A stretch of DNA of 64,000 nt, from contig JAQFVV010006732.1 in the NCBI GenBank assembly GCA_028023455.1, positions 188,001 through 252,000 of the forward strand, given 5' to 3'. This DNA is from Epiperipatus broadwayi. Lineage: Eukaryota > Onychophora > Udeonychophora > Euonychophora > Peripatidae. A program made the translations under genes and the position numbers. Every line of letters starts with the position of its first letter. The stretch's first letter is position 1. Under the pieces are notes generated by a model that searched no databases, was not told where the DNA came from, and saw nothing but the letters and a program-made list of their open reading frames with translations. Shown here piece after piece: positions 1 to 15,645 of the stretch.

Positions 1-1905
1 TTGACAATATATATTATAATCTTATTAATGGCTGCTTATTCAGACACCAATACAGAAAATTGAATACTAAGAGAAACTAGGATATTAACAGAGGACCCAT
101 TCAATAATGTATTTTTATATGACCACAACAAATATCGATTTCAGTAAATAAAACATAGATGTCATATGAATTTAAAAAAAATAAATAAAACAATATTAAA
201 TTAAATAAAGATTAAGTAGGCAATTGATTTGAAATTTGAAATTTTTTTTTCTGCTATAAAACATTCGTTAAAAATAAAATTAGAAATATAGAGTTTATTT
301 TTCACACAAAATGGCAAAAATAGTAATTTATATATTATAGATTTATCTTACTCAAGAGATTCTGTGACAATTTAGTATGCCCTCTCTGCCATTTTGGACA
401 GCAATAAATGACCCAAAACAATTACTGATACAACCAAGTGAAAAAAAGGACATATGGTAATACCCAATCAATTGTTGATAAAATGTTCATTATATTTTAT
501 TCACTACATATAACAACTTTGACTTTTCATATAAGAAAAAAAAATCACAGAAAAAATTTAATCACTTGACTGGAAAAAAAAAATATTTAGCAAATATTAG
601 TAATTAAAAAATATTTAGAAAAGTCAGCATAATAAAAAATTGAAACCAATACTCAAGTATTTTACTTTTAAAGATCTGTCAGTTTTTTTTTTTTACATAG
701 TTTTCATATTTAGTGTGCAGAAATCATATGTTTTACATTACTTTAACCCATAATTTACATACAAGAATTTCAATAGATTCTCCGTCATTGTTATTCAAAA
801 AATTTAAAACATTTTTTTATACTGTCTTCTAGAAATCATGGTTTGGAGTACTTACATTTAGAAATATTCAATAATTGTAAATGATATATATTTACGTGTT
901 TGTTTGATTAACAAATAAATTATTCAGAAATTTGAAGTTTTTGACTAAAATAAATCTTATATTATTTTTATTTATAGTTTTTTTTTTATATATAAATTTG
1001 ACTTTTGCAGAACAAAAGTTCTATTGCTTTTTATATAGGAAAAAATACCAACATTCAGCTAAAGAATTTCCTTTTTTTTTTACATACTCTCTACCTCATA
1101 TATATAAATTTTAAGAAATCTATAATTTATTGCAAACACACTATTTATAAATATTCCAATAATTAATATTGATAGAAGAATTTTTCCTAATTAAAAAAAG
1201 GAAAATAGATTATTGTTTAACTTTTCTCCAACCTATTATTAATGTTAGCAATGTAGAATAGTTTATATATATTTAAAATTACAGAAATGGAGCTTGTTTT
1301 TTTTAAATATATCAGACACATGTGTTGAACTTATAAATATATGTGCATCTGTATATAGTACGTTTTGAAAAGATGTGTAATATGTGATAATAAATTGTAT
1401 CTGAGACAAATCACAATTTCTGAAGTCAAAGTTGATGAAGTATGAAAATAAACTTCTAGAATGTAAACAAAATTAAATAAAAATGTATTTCATTATATGG
1501 ATGTAATAACAACAAATTTAAAGCATTTTTTTCTTTTCATTTCAAGACAACAAATGTATCATTTGAATATTTGTAATTTCGAGTGCAATTTGTCACCTCT
1601 ACCAATCTTTATATATACATCTTTAATAATTTCCATAATATGTAACTGAAACAAAAAGAAAATATTTTATTACATGAATATAATAATGAAAATTTGCAGT
1701 GTTTTAACATTTTTAACATTTCAGCATATATTATCAATGAATTTTATTGATAAAATTGATCTCTGCCACAATTTTTATAACTGTGATTTTTACAAGATTT
1801 ACAAAAACAATACATATTGACAACTATAAATCATTTATATTTAGTATTATTAAATGTAATATTTTTTAACATTATCTATGTAAACAGAAAATACTATTCT
1901 GGTTT
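1..1905. other. AT-rich noncoding stretch
   Basis: Homopolymer-rich A/T sequence. The only open frame of note (60 codons at 932-1114) is almost all F, L, Y, K and I and is expected by chance. I see no splice-flanked coding segment or repeat here. Confidence 0.6.
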
Positions 1906-2225
1906 TGGTATTTAACACTTTAATAGCCTGAAACGCGACATTGCGGTTGTCACCACTTTTAGATTGCTTTAACTCGGCCATTTTTTTAGTTACATTGATG
2001 AAAAAATATCCGTATTAAAGCTTAGAGCAAGGCCTATAAGATGCTGCCCTCTTTTGAATTATTTTACAAGTAAAAAATCAATACTAGGAGGGTTTTAAGT
2101 TGAACAAAAGAAGAAGGCCAGTTTTGATTGGTTGGATAATCTATTCCCAATCTATTCCCAATTCTTATTGGCTGATGATTCCGTTAAATATTTTTTCACC
2201 ACTAAAATGAAAATATATGTTTTGG
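1906..2225 (+). repeat. Dispersed repeat, copy A (inverted mate at 11.83-12.12 kb)
   Basis: This block is richer in G+C than its surroundings. It shares a core around 2039-2085 (GATGCTGCCCTCT, then TTGAATTATTTTACAAG and TAAAAAATCAAT) with the reverse complement of 11,950-12,005, and more weakly on both sides (AATCTTATTGGCTG-like and AACAAAAGAAG-like segments). Two diverged copies in opposite orientation indicate an old interspersed repeat, SINE- or MITE-sized. I see no coding capacity. The ends are approximate. Confidence 0.55.
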
Positions 2226-2954
2226 AGTGTTTTTTTTATTATGTTTCATACATATTATAAATAATTTTCATAAAATCTGATAAAAATATAGTTATTTTAC
2301 AAAAGTAGTAAGGTTTTATTAAAAAATTGTATACTTTACACGATTGTAAATTGAAAAAGAAACCAGCTGTAGCAGCAATTTTTGATATCTTATCAAGAGG
2401 TTAGATTGCTCCAAGCTGTTTATTTGATTTTCAAACAAAGATTAATGATTTAGAATATTTTTCTGGCATTATAATGTATTTTTGGTGTATTTTTTTAATA
2501 ATATGCTGAAAGTATAATTATTTTGAGAAAGACGTTAAGATTTTTCCTAAATTCTTAAAAAATTCGTAACATGAAATCTGGGAGGGATCTAAATGACATT
2601 TACAATGCTTCTAATTCACTCATAATGTTTTCTTTGATTTTTCCGCTTTTGAATATTTCTATAAAATACAAATAAAAATATTTTTTTGAAATAACTTTCG
2701 TTTACTTTCCTAACATTATAAATAATTAATATATTTTTTGAAAACGAAACTAAAATTAATATACATTAAAAGATGAAAATATTTGTATCAAAAAGTTTGT
2801 CACTTTACCAATTAAAAGTTTCAGAGTTTTACTTCGCTGGACCAATAACAAAAGCATCCATAAAAGTGTTAACAGAATTCTACCTTTACATTTTCTTATC
2901 ATTTTTACTCACATTTTACTATGTAATGTAAATGATTACATTGCATTTTCTTGA
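2226..2954. other. AT-rich noncoding stretch
   Basis: I see nothing beyond A/T-rich sequence between the dispersed repeat and the truncated LINE. Confidence 0.5.
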
Positions 2955-4415
2955 CTGTCTAGGAAAGACTCCAGGTAATGATGGAATTATAATTGATATA
3001 TTAAAAGAAGCAGGTGAAGAAATAGAAATTTTTTTAAGCAAAGTTATATACCAAATATATAAATGATAAGGATGTACCAGATGATTGGAAGAATGCAGTG
3101 TTAATATTATATTTAAAAAAGGTGATAAAGACCATATTAGAAATTACAGACCTATCAGTCTTTCATCAGTTTTATATAAAAATTTTATTGAGATAATTAC
3201 TACTTGTCTACAAAAACACTGGATTTCCACCAACCAAGAGTATAAGCTGGATTTAAAAGTGGTTTTCGTACAGTATATTATATCCAGGTTTTGAGAGAAA
3301 TTATAGACAGGACAAATGAATATGAGTTGCCATTATGCTTAGGATTTGTAGACTATGAAAAAGCATTTGATTCTATAAACATTTCTTCAGTGATTAAAGC
3401 ATTGGATCATCAAGGTGTAGATCCAGGATATTGTCATATTTTAAAGCATATTTATAAAAGTGCAACAGCAACAATTAAATTATATAATGATAGTAGGAAA
3501 ATTCATATTAAAAAGGGTGTAACACAGGGTGATTCCATATCTCCAAAACTTTTTACTGCAGTACTGCAATAAGTATTTTGTGGATTAAAATGGGAAGCTA
3601 AAAGAGTGAAAGTAAATGGAGATTATTTAAGTCATTTATATTTTGCAGATGATGTCATTATTTTTGCAAATAATGCTTTAGAGCTACAGGAAAAGTTGCA
3701 GGAGTTATAAGATGAAAGTAGGAAAATAGGACTAAAATTAAATGTTAAAAAGACTAAAGTAATGTTTAATAGATTTTCTCGAAATATGAAAATAAAGATT
3801 GATTATGATGAGTTAGAAGAAGTTAACATTTATAAATACTTTGGTCAAATTATTAATACAGATGCAAATATAATAGATGAAATTAATCATAGAATTAAAC
3901 TTGGTTGGAGTGCTTTTGGTAGAAATACCTTGATACTAAAAGGAAATATGCTTATTTGTTTGAAGAGGAAGGTTTTTAATAAATGTATTTTGCCAGTTTT
4001 TACTTAATGATCTGAGACTTGGACACTTAATAGAAGAGCAATACAGAGACTTCAGACTACTCAAAAAAGTATGAAGAGATGCATGTTTGGAGTAACAAGA
4101 ATGGATGGAAAATGGAATGCATGGGTAAGAGAACAAAAAGGTGTTACTGACCTCAATGAAAAAATTAAAAGACTGAAGTGAAGTTGGGCTAGACATTGTT
4201 AGAAGATATGATAATAGATGGACAATTGAAATTTTAAACTGGATTCCAAGAGATTTTAAAAGAGCCAGAAAGAGACCACATATGACATGTATGGATGAAA
4301 TAAAAAAGTGTGCAAGGGTGATGTGGAGAAGAGAAGCTAAACATAGGAAAAGATGGGTTGAACTTGGAGAGACGTTCATCCTCCAGTGGATTGGTAATGT
4401 GTTGTTGATATATAT
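2955..4415 (+). pseudogene. 5'-truncated RTE-type LINE reverse transcriptase, decayed
   Basis: Same family as the longer copy at 17.66-20.66 kb. Homology starts abruptly inside the RT domain (PGNDGI motif at about 2,971) and runs to the LINE 3' end. Visible motifs are NYRPISL near 3,140, GFVDYEKAFDSI near 3,344, TQGDSISPKLF near 3,523, an intact FADD catalytic box near 3,642 and a C-terminal SETWTLNRRAIQRL-like segment near 4,012. Several in-frame stops (about 3,570, 3,709 and 4,006) and frameshifts make it non-functional. Abrupt loss of the 5' side with a retained 3' end is what incomplete target-primed reverse transcription produces. The tail is a short GTTGTTGATATATATA run. The 147-codon minus-strand frame at 3,936-4,379 is an antisense shadow. 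Confidence 0.9.
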
Positions 4416-5082
4416 ATTGTATCAATATTGTATTGGTATGTATATATAATTTTTGTCTAAAAATTATTAAAATAAAATACAGCTCTATAAAAGAAAATAA
4501 TCAATAAAAGTTGTACGATTCAATTTGAGAGATTTTTATTTATAAAAAAGTTTAAAGAGTTTTTTTTTATTAAACTAAATGCATGTCACTAAAAAAAGAA
4601 ATAATTTATAAAAGTTACTATTAATTAATTAGAAGAGTGAAGGTTTAAATTGATAAAAGTTTAAGAAATAAATTGTTTTATAAAATTAAAGGTACCATCT
4701 CTCTTTATCTAAAACTATTTAAAGAAAAACGAAAAGATAATCTTAAAAAATTATAACTTGATTTAGAAACATATATGTGTGGATTTCAAATGATTGTAAA
4801 TATAAGAGATAGTAAAATAAATGTGTGCATGTTGATAAAATAAATATGTGCCTGTTAAATATTAAAAAATGATATAGAAGTTAAAATGTAAAAAACAAAC
4901 TGAGCAATAGCTACAAATTAAAAATCCACAAAAACAACAAGTTGCAATGGTCACTAATTAAAAAATCTCAAACAACAGGATTAAAAGCTTATCTAAGAAA
5001 TTTCAACAACAAATATAGCTAGTGGACACCATAATGCCAACAGGTCATCCTAATAAATAGTCTATTTTTTTTTCATCGGACA
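4416..5082. other. AT-rich noncoding stretch
   Basis: A/T-rich flank of the truncated LINE. I found no repeat partner elsewhere in the window and no coding signal. Confidence 0.5.
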
Positions 5083-5178
5083 ATCAGTTCAGTACAGTTA
5101 ATTAATCAGTTCAGATTGTAGTTCAGTTCAGTCAATTAATCAGTTCGGATTGCAGTTCAGTTCAGTCAATCAATGAAG
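5083..5178. repeat. Short minisatellite, ~38-bp unit
   Basis: About two and a half imperfect copies of a unit containing AATTAATCAGTTCRGATTG followed by TAGTTCAGTTCAGTC. The internal CAGTTCAGTTCAG runs give it a secondary 5-bp periodicity. Confidence 0.75.
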
Positions 5179-5864
5179 CAGTCTGTTATTTATGTATCCA
5201 GAATCAAAAACTATGCATTGTTGAACATCTTTTAGGAATATACAATCTTGCTTCAGCCCTTAGTCTAATAAACAATCAGCAATTTGTCTGGTAAAAGTGA
5301 TGTCTATATAACAGTCTCAAGCTGCCTGATGTCTAACTGTATTTAAGAATAGTACCGCAGAAATACTAAGCATAATACCTCAAATCTAGACAGCTGAAAT
5401 ATTTTCATGTGAAGTAACAACCAACAAGAATACAAAGGCCTATTGAGAATAAAGCCCACAGCAAACAGCAAAAAGTATCCATGTTGTAAAATGTAAGGTA
5501 ACAACATTTTCTTATTTCCATTTAAAGTAGCCATTGCAATAATTTGAAGCCTCCCAGAGTCAAATAATAATGAACTCTATAGCATGCATAAAGACCTATT
5601 GATGTGCATGTTTGTGAAATTATATATTATTGCTTTATGATCTTATGAGTTTTCTGTATTTCTTTAATGTTCTCTTATATTTTATTGATTAAATTATGAA
5701 AGTGTGTAGTCCTTATATGTCATTATCATTGTATAGTTTAATGAAGTTCCTATATAAAATCATTAAAATTAGAATAATAATGTTTAATTAAATAAATTAT
5801 CTTTAAACTTAGAGCTTGTCGGTCAATTCTTTTTACCACTAATCAAAGAAATAATTTGTTATGA
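5179..5864. other. Noncoding stretch, possible LTR-like material
   Basis: Slightly G+C-richer than its surroundings. It holds a TCTATATAAC box near 5,312 and AATAAA-like signals near 5,780-5,800, the kind of arrangement an LTR would show. I see no terminal TG...CA pair or second LTR, so I do not call one. The small frames here are not convincing. Confidence 0.25.
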
Positions 5865-6130
5865 ATTACAATAGACTGAGCAAGTCATGGGATATTTCAA
5901 GCACTGTATTAGGGACCTACTGTCCAAACACATTAGTTCTAGTAATTAGTTGGTGCCCAGGGTTTACTCTGAAACAAATAAAGTGCTTGAATAGTGAGGG
6001 TTTGAATCTATCAGTTGAGGTGGGCCATGGTCTTGAAATGTGATCATATTATGTCTTGCATAACTTAGTCTGACTGTGGGTATTGTTGTTAGCTTTGCTA
6101 TTGACAATATTCTCCCCTTTTCTCAAAGAG
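5865..6130 (+). repeat. tRNA-like SINE, copy 1
   Basis: A promoter-like pair is visible: TAATTAGTTGGTGCC near 5,941 resembles a Pol III A box, and GAGGGTTTGAATC near 5,997 resembles a B box. The same segment order (TGGGATATTT, GTAATTARYTGGTGCC, GTTTACT, AAACAAATAAA, GGGTTTGAAT) occurs on the opposite strand at 20.80-21.07 kb, so this is a dispersed family rather than a single tRNA gene. The spacing does not fold as a functional tRNA. The ends are approximate. Confidence 0.55.
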
Positions 6131-6246
6131 TGGGTTCATTCATGTAATATTTATAATATAAAATTATAAATTTATGATAAATAAGATTTAAACCCAGTTA
6201 AACCAAGTAAATAGAATATGCTGGATCTTCTACTGATCAGACTCAG

Positions 6247-7720
<1,474 letters not shown>

Positions 7721-7875
7721 AATTACGTATATTGCTTTAAAAATACAGACATCAAATAATTATATATATATATATATATATAAAGATTCTGGTAATGTGC
7801 TTAAATAAAGGTTAAAACATATTAAGAAAAAACAAATACATTTAAAATTTTTTTAATAGAGTAGATTATTTAAAA

Positions 7876-8560
7876 TGTTATCCTAGCGATTTCATACCAA
7901 CTAAGAGATTTATGAATATTAAGACTCACAAAATTGGTTTTCCTTTAAGATTTATTGCTTGATTTTACAATTAGTGGTATGGAAGATATTTTTAAATTCT
8001 TGAATAATTTTTTAGAACAATTTGTTGATTTTGGTCATTACACAATTTATTTTCTTTTAGGTTTTGATAGCATTAGTAATTTTAAGGTGGAAAGTAATTG
8101 GGTATTTGATAGTTTGGAAATTGAGAATATGTGTCAATCTGTTAATAGATTAAGCAATGTTGATTTTTTTATGGCTATGTTGGTAAAGCATGAATCATTG
8201 TCAAATAATAATATTAAATTATTAAATATTTGCTTTTATTGTTGGAGGATTCTCGTCTTTTACTTATAATGATAATTTTTATAGGATTAAGAAAGTGTGA
8301 ATAATAGATTATATTATTTCTCTCTTAATTTGTTCAGATTATATTAATTATTTGGAAGTGGAAATTATTATTAAGAAAGATTGTTTATGTGAGAAGTTAT
8401 TTGTTAGATATGAGAATGATTATTTGTAGTTGGGAATGGTAAATTGGAAGGGTTGGTAAATGAGTTTAATTGCTGTGATCCATTTATAAGATATATAGTA
8501 GAAGGAGGGAGGTTAGATTTTGTTAAGTTAAATTTTTAGAACATTTAGTGAATATAAATG
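7876..8560 (+). pseudogene. Penelope-like retroelement relic, reverse transcriptase part
   Basis: Penelope-like elements encode a telomerase-related RT. Conceptual translation in shifting frames gives motifs in the order expected for that family. A KTHKIGFPLR segment (7,921-7,950) matches the family's PK-HK-G-PLRPI signature. Next comes FLLGFDSISNF (about 8,050-8,085), like SFDVxSLF. Then an LxxxNIKLLNIC helix (about 8,204-8,232) leads into SSFTYNDNFYRI (about 8,252-8,290), like FxFxGxxYxQ. LFVRYENDYL (about 8,399-8,427) sits where the RYVDD box should be. At least three frameshifts and several stops are present and the catalytic YVDD is lost. Identification rests on motif order and spacing and was not checked by a search. 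Confidence 0.55.
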
Positions 8561-9009
8561 TAAAGAAAAATTGTTTGGTATGTAGTCATTATGATAAGAG
8601 TAAATAATTAAGGTCTATAATTAAACATGAAAGTGGCTGCTTTAAGAAATTATTGTTATAGAAACAAATGGTTAAATAATTCTAGTGATGTATCTTTATT
8701 TCAAAAAGATCAATTTTATAAAGATTATTTGAGAGTTATCAAGTCTTAATAAAATTGTTAAAAGTATTTTATTTAGTAGTAATAATATTTGTAATGAAGT
8801 TAAAGTTTAAAAAAAAAAATGATTTTATTTTTTTGCCATTTAAATTGTCTTCCTATAAAATTGTATGGAAAAATAGCAATTTCTTTTGAAATGAGAAAAT
8901 GGCTTAGAAAAGGGGAGTCACTTTGAATAATTTATTAAATAATACAAAATATTTTTTAATAGAAAGACTGTTACTGGAATAGTGTATATTATTCCTTGTT
9001 TTTGTAAGA

Positions 9010-9011
<2 letters not shown>

Positions 9012-9104
<93 letters not shown>
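9012..9104. repeat. (AT)n microsatellite, ~93 bp
   Basis: Pure AT array between the RT and the GIY-YIG-like parts of the Penelope relic. Confidence 0.98.
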
Positions 9105-9108
<4 letters not shown>

Positions 9109-9269
9109 GACAAAACTTTAACCCAACACAACAAAAATACACAACCCATATGTATATTATATATTTACCTAATTAATATATATATATATATATCAGAATA
9201 GATTTATTTAAACAAAAAATAAAGGTACATGGATGAAGTAGAGATAAAAGTAAATATCTTAGTTCCACC

Positions 9270-9444
9270 TTATATATCTATGTAAAACATAATGGCCACA
9301 TTATCAATTTTGATGAAGCTAAGGTTGTCTTTTTGAAAAAAAAAAAAGAAATTATAAGTAGAATTAAAAAATCTTTATTGTTAACAATTTATGATTCTGA
9401 AGCAGATAACTTATTTAAAAGTTCATTTAATATTAAAGGTGAAT
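9270..9444 (+). pseudogene. Penelope-like relic, GIY-YIG endonuclease-like tail
   Basis: An open frame of 58 codons reads YIYVKHNGHIINFDEAKVVF, then an R-containing helix and DSEADNLFKSSFNIKGE before TGA at 9,442. Penelope-like elements carry a C-terminal GIY-YIG endonuclease whose distal part has a GHxIDFxxAK block, an ExLxI-like helix and a conserved N near the end. The order and spacing fit. The frame lies 0.7 kb downstream of the RT relic on the same strand, separated by (AT)n, which supports one element. The preceding CLVCSHYDKSK-like segment near 8,575 may be the start of the nuclease domain. It is broken. Confidence 0.45.
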
Positions 9445-9601
9445 GACAGGTGAGTGTAATTGTGGGTAATGTGTAATTTAAATATGCTATTTTGCAGTTC
9501 TTGCACTTGAGAAGTCTGCTAGTAGCAATGAATTCATTGATAGTATTTTAAAGTTTCTTTTCTTTGCTAGTCTAATCGAGTTGCAAATTTGAGGTAATTT
9601 T

Positions 9602-11829
<2,228 letters not shown>

Positions 11830-12125
11830 CAGTGATTTATAGCCATTTTCTTTGTTGGTGAAATGTAACAGCCAATAAGATTCAAGAAGGCTGCAGGAGG
11901 GTCTGCCCACTTCTTTTGTTGATGTTTTGATTAGCATTTTGAATAGTGTTTTATTGATTTTTTACTTGTAAAATAATTCAAGAGAGGGCAGCATCTTACA
12001 GAACTTAAAAAAATGCCCGTAAAATCTTTACCGTACCATTAAAAGTGACAGAATTTGGACAGTTGGAAGTGGCATAAAATCGACACATTTTAAACCATGA
12101 CTGGCAACCATTAAGTTAAAGAACA
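11830..12125 (-). repeat. Dispersed repeat, copy B (inverted mate of 1.91-2.23 kb)
   Basis: The reverse complement matches copy A across the GATGCTGCCCTCT core (about 11,980-11,995 on plus) and weaker flanking blocks. Both copies are less A/T-rich than their surroundings. It is noncoding. Confidence 0.55.
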
Positions 12126-13360
12126 TATTATTAATGAATGACTTCAAGGGAAATAGCATGAGTTATTATTTTTAAAAGCTTTATTTAAAAAATAACATTC
12201 ATTTATTAACTATTGATTTGGTCAAGAAGTTATCATCTTTAAATTAAAGATATTATCTATAATGGTATTTTATAAATGATTTTAACATGAAAACATTATT
12301 ATGTTGACATTTAAATATAAAGAAGAAAATATATTTCTTAGCATGTTGACTCCAGGCTTATGAATGTATTCATTTTTCAGAAAATTTATTAAATATTAAA
12401 ATGAAATTTCCTTTTCAAACTTTATAGGCATCATTTCCAAAACTATTGCTCCTTATGATAATTATTAATAAATTATAATATGTACTATGAATGTGAATGC
12501 TGTTGAAATATTAATGTGAAAATTAATTACACAACTTCTTATTCATCATTATTTCCAATTATTTGCATTTCATTATACTTAATCATGAACTAAAAATATT
12601 TTTAAAAACTTGTTCATTTTTGTAATTGTCAATAAATGATAACATTGATTGAAAACTATTCTTAACTTATCATGCTCCAGTATAATATGTATTTTTGAAA
12701 TAATTGTTTTACATTATTTTTAATTATCTACAAATTATAAAATATTTGCTTTCAAATATTTTAGTATATTATATTCCATTTAAAATATTTCATGTACAAC
12801 ATGATTGTTATTTTGTTCATTAAATTATAGTTATACAATCATAATGGCTATGTATGTATGCTAATGTCTTCAAATATTTTTCATGTTTTGTAAACTATTG
12901 TGAATGTTAACATTTAATATATTTTACAATATCCTGGAAAACCTGCAAAATACCTCATAACTTTATTTCACTGACTTCACCCAGAAAAATGGTAAGGATA
13001 TAAAGATTGAAGAATCTTTTTTATTATGTTTTGTAATGGGTATAATTATTATTTTTAAATATTTATGGTATTGTCAAGTCTATGTATTAATTTATGCATT
13101 TTATTTTGTATAATCCCATATGAATTACTTATAAGGTACATTTTATCATAAGTTCTCAGAGTATTGCTATCATAATAATATATTTTAAAGTATTATATTT
13201 GTTTGATTATGAAGTTATTTTAAATGTGTATGCAAAATGTTGGAAGAAATAGAAGCTGATGAATATTTTATTGTTAATTATTGGGATAAAATTTTATATT
13301 AAACTAAGTTTAGCATTATTTTTATTTTTATCAGTTTTACACATCATTTAATTTTGTTAA
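12126..13360. other. AT-rich noncoding stretch
   Basis: I see nothing supportable here. Confidence 0.5.
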
Positions 13361-13440
13361 ACAAAGGCAAAACTCTCCATACAGTAGTGCTAGTATAGAG
13401 ATGGTGACCATGTGATGTTTAGTGGTTTAATTTAATTTTG
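13361..13440 (+). repeat. Fragment related to the insert at 24.32-24.53 kb
   Basis: CATGTGATGTTTAGTGGTTTAATT (two mismatch-tolerant blocks) and a preceding AGTAGTGCTAGTA segment resemble the 3' half of the ~205-bp insert described at 24.3 kb, so this is probably a truncated copy of the same short element. Confidence 0.4.
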
Positions 13441-14399
13441 TTGTTTTAAGATATATTTGCAGCAGTCTCTCTCTCTCTCTTATATACATTTACCATGTCA
13501 GTGTATTTTAAAGAGTTTGTAGCTTACTCTCTCTTCTATTGTATTGGTTTTTTTAATAAACTTATGGTTTATTTATTTTTTATTTAAGATTATAATGCTT
13601 TATAGAGGAAAATTCCTATTTTCCTTATCTTAGATGATGGTTTATTTTTATTAATTTTCTGATTTAATGATAAAGTGCTAGTTCATTTATTGCTTTTATA
13701 TGTAGATTTTTTTCCTTGAGTTTATGCTATCATTATATTTTTGCCACTCCTTCCATATTTCTAAGGTATATTTTTCTTATGATATATTTTGTCTAAAGCC
13801 ATGGGTAGTGTATTACTATGACTTTATTTTGACAATTGATATTTTTGTGAGTGTTGAGAAACATCATGCTTATCTTCCATTGAACTCTTAATCTATCTGA
13901 TTGTTTTTTCTTTGGTCTTATGTACAGATCTTCTAGCTTTACCTAAATGGCTCCTTAAGATGTTAAACCTGAGGAAATATTTAATATTAAATTTAAAAGT
14001 GTATATGTGACTTCATCAAAAATATACACATTTTTCAGCCTATATAACAGTGTACAGACTTGCAAGTTTATAATTTAATATTACGATGTTAAGTATTTAA
14101 GTATGTTGATAAGGAACATCATAATTGTATGTTTGTATGTCAAATAAAAGAATTTATTAAAAATATAAAAGCTATGTATTTTGTTAATCATTAATATTAC
14201 ATATTTATTTTAAAACTGTAATACATAATTTTTCGTCATATTACATTTTGTTTATTTTTTTAGGATTCATTTTGATGGCTTTGTAAGACAGCTAAATATT
14301 TGTTTTTTGAATGTCCTCATTTTTAAATACATGTTATTTTTATTAATAACTTATGTTTTCTTGCTTCTTTCAGAAATCTAAATATTAAAAAGGCTTACC
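13441..14399. other. AT-rich noncoding stretch
   Basis: A short (CT)n run lies at about 13,467-13,480. I see nothing else. Confidence 0.5.
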
Positions 14400-15060
14400 A
14401 CACAATTCTACATAGGGGTGCAAAAATTAAAACAATCACTTTCTTGTTTGTGTGCCTGTTGTAGTATATACTTATGCTGTTTCAAGTTTCTTGCATGTAC
14501 TCTCCTGCATTAAACTGCAAAATGTCATTGATGTGTGAAATTGTGAAGCTACATAACATTTTTTTTTGTAAAGTGCATTTCACATATTTGCCAATTTATT
14601 TATAATGGTTGAAAAATATGCCAATGTGAAATTATGTTTTTGTTTATAGAAAATGACAAGGAAAATTTTGTAATGCTTTAATCAGATTAAAAGAAAGCAA
14701 TTTTATAAAACACAAGTTAATGAGGGCTTTAATTTAAATGCTAAATTATCACACTTGTAGAAGTATCACAAGAAAATATCCAAAATCAAAACAATGCATA
14801 ATGTTTTGATGTAAATGACATTTTACTCTTAATTTTTAATGGTCATCTGCAAGTTCTAAACATTTATGTGATGTGATAAAATGTTTGCTTCCCATTTTGT
14901 TGTAAATAAAATTGTGTAATCGTTACCTCTGTGGGAAATACTTTTTAATTAAATTTCAGCATGATCCAGCTTATCTCTCAGTTGTATTTGTTCAATATCA
15001 GTTTGTGCAATTTTTTTAATTTCACAAATGAAAAAAATTCACTTTTTGCAAATTCAGAAC
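14400..15060 (-). repeat. Dispersed noncoding repeat, minus copy (mate 24.18-25.03 kb)
   Basis: The reverse complement of this stretch aligns with 24.27-25.03 kb. Shared blocks are TAATCTGATTAAAGCATTACAA, ATCTGCAAGTTCTRAAACATTTATGTGAT (with small gaps), TTCAACCATTATAA, and AGATAAGCTGKATCATGCT. Overall similarity is moderate, with indels, which suggests an old transposon or duplication. I see no coding capacity in either copy. Confidence 0.65.
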
Positions 15061-15571
15061 TGAAAGAAAAAATAACAAAGGCATTAAAACATATCACTTT
15101 GCCAGTGTTTTTAGACTATTTTAAAATGTGATAATGTGTTTAGTCTGGTACAATGCTTTAAATGCATTCTACATTTTAAAGAGACTTAATTTGAAACACC
15201 TAAAAATAAATATACATTTTTTTAATTACAAACTTCCAGTTATTTTTTGGGCCTTTCTGTGTTATCAATTGAAAGTACCTAAATACAATAAAATGATATA
15301 AATATCACTTTACATAAATTGTATTTTTGACATTAAGAAAATATCAAAGAAAAAGTTTATTTTATTCAATTAAAAACAATTACAATTATTTATTTATTTG
15401 ATAGAAGAACAATTTGGTCAATTTCATTTATTTGGGGTATCACATATTTTTTAATCTTGTGATGATACCATTTAAGACAAAATCAAATATCTTGCAAAAT
15501 TTGATCACGTTTTCATCATTTATTGTCTGAAAAGTTATAGAACATTCTATAGATTAATTAAAGTTATATAT

Positions 15572-15572
<1 letters not shown>
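15061..15572. other. AT-rich noncoding stretch
   Basis: I see nothing supportable here. Confidence 0.5.
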
Positions 15573-15632
<60 letters not shown>

Positions 15633-15645
15633 TGTGTGTGTGTGT
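15573..15645. repeat. (AT)n-(GT)n compound microsatellite
   Basis: AT array to about 15,629 followed directly by a short GT run. Confidence 0.97.

Noticed and set aside
3936-4379. 147-codon minus-strand frame
   Set aside because: It is antisense to the decayed RTE reverse transcriptase. The same shadow appears at 20,140-20,531.
4970-5860. Solo LTR
   Set aside because: There is a TATA-like box and AATAAA-like strings but no TG...CA ends, primer-binding site, internal region or second copy.
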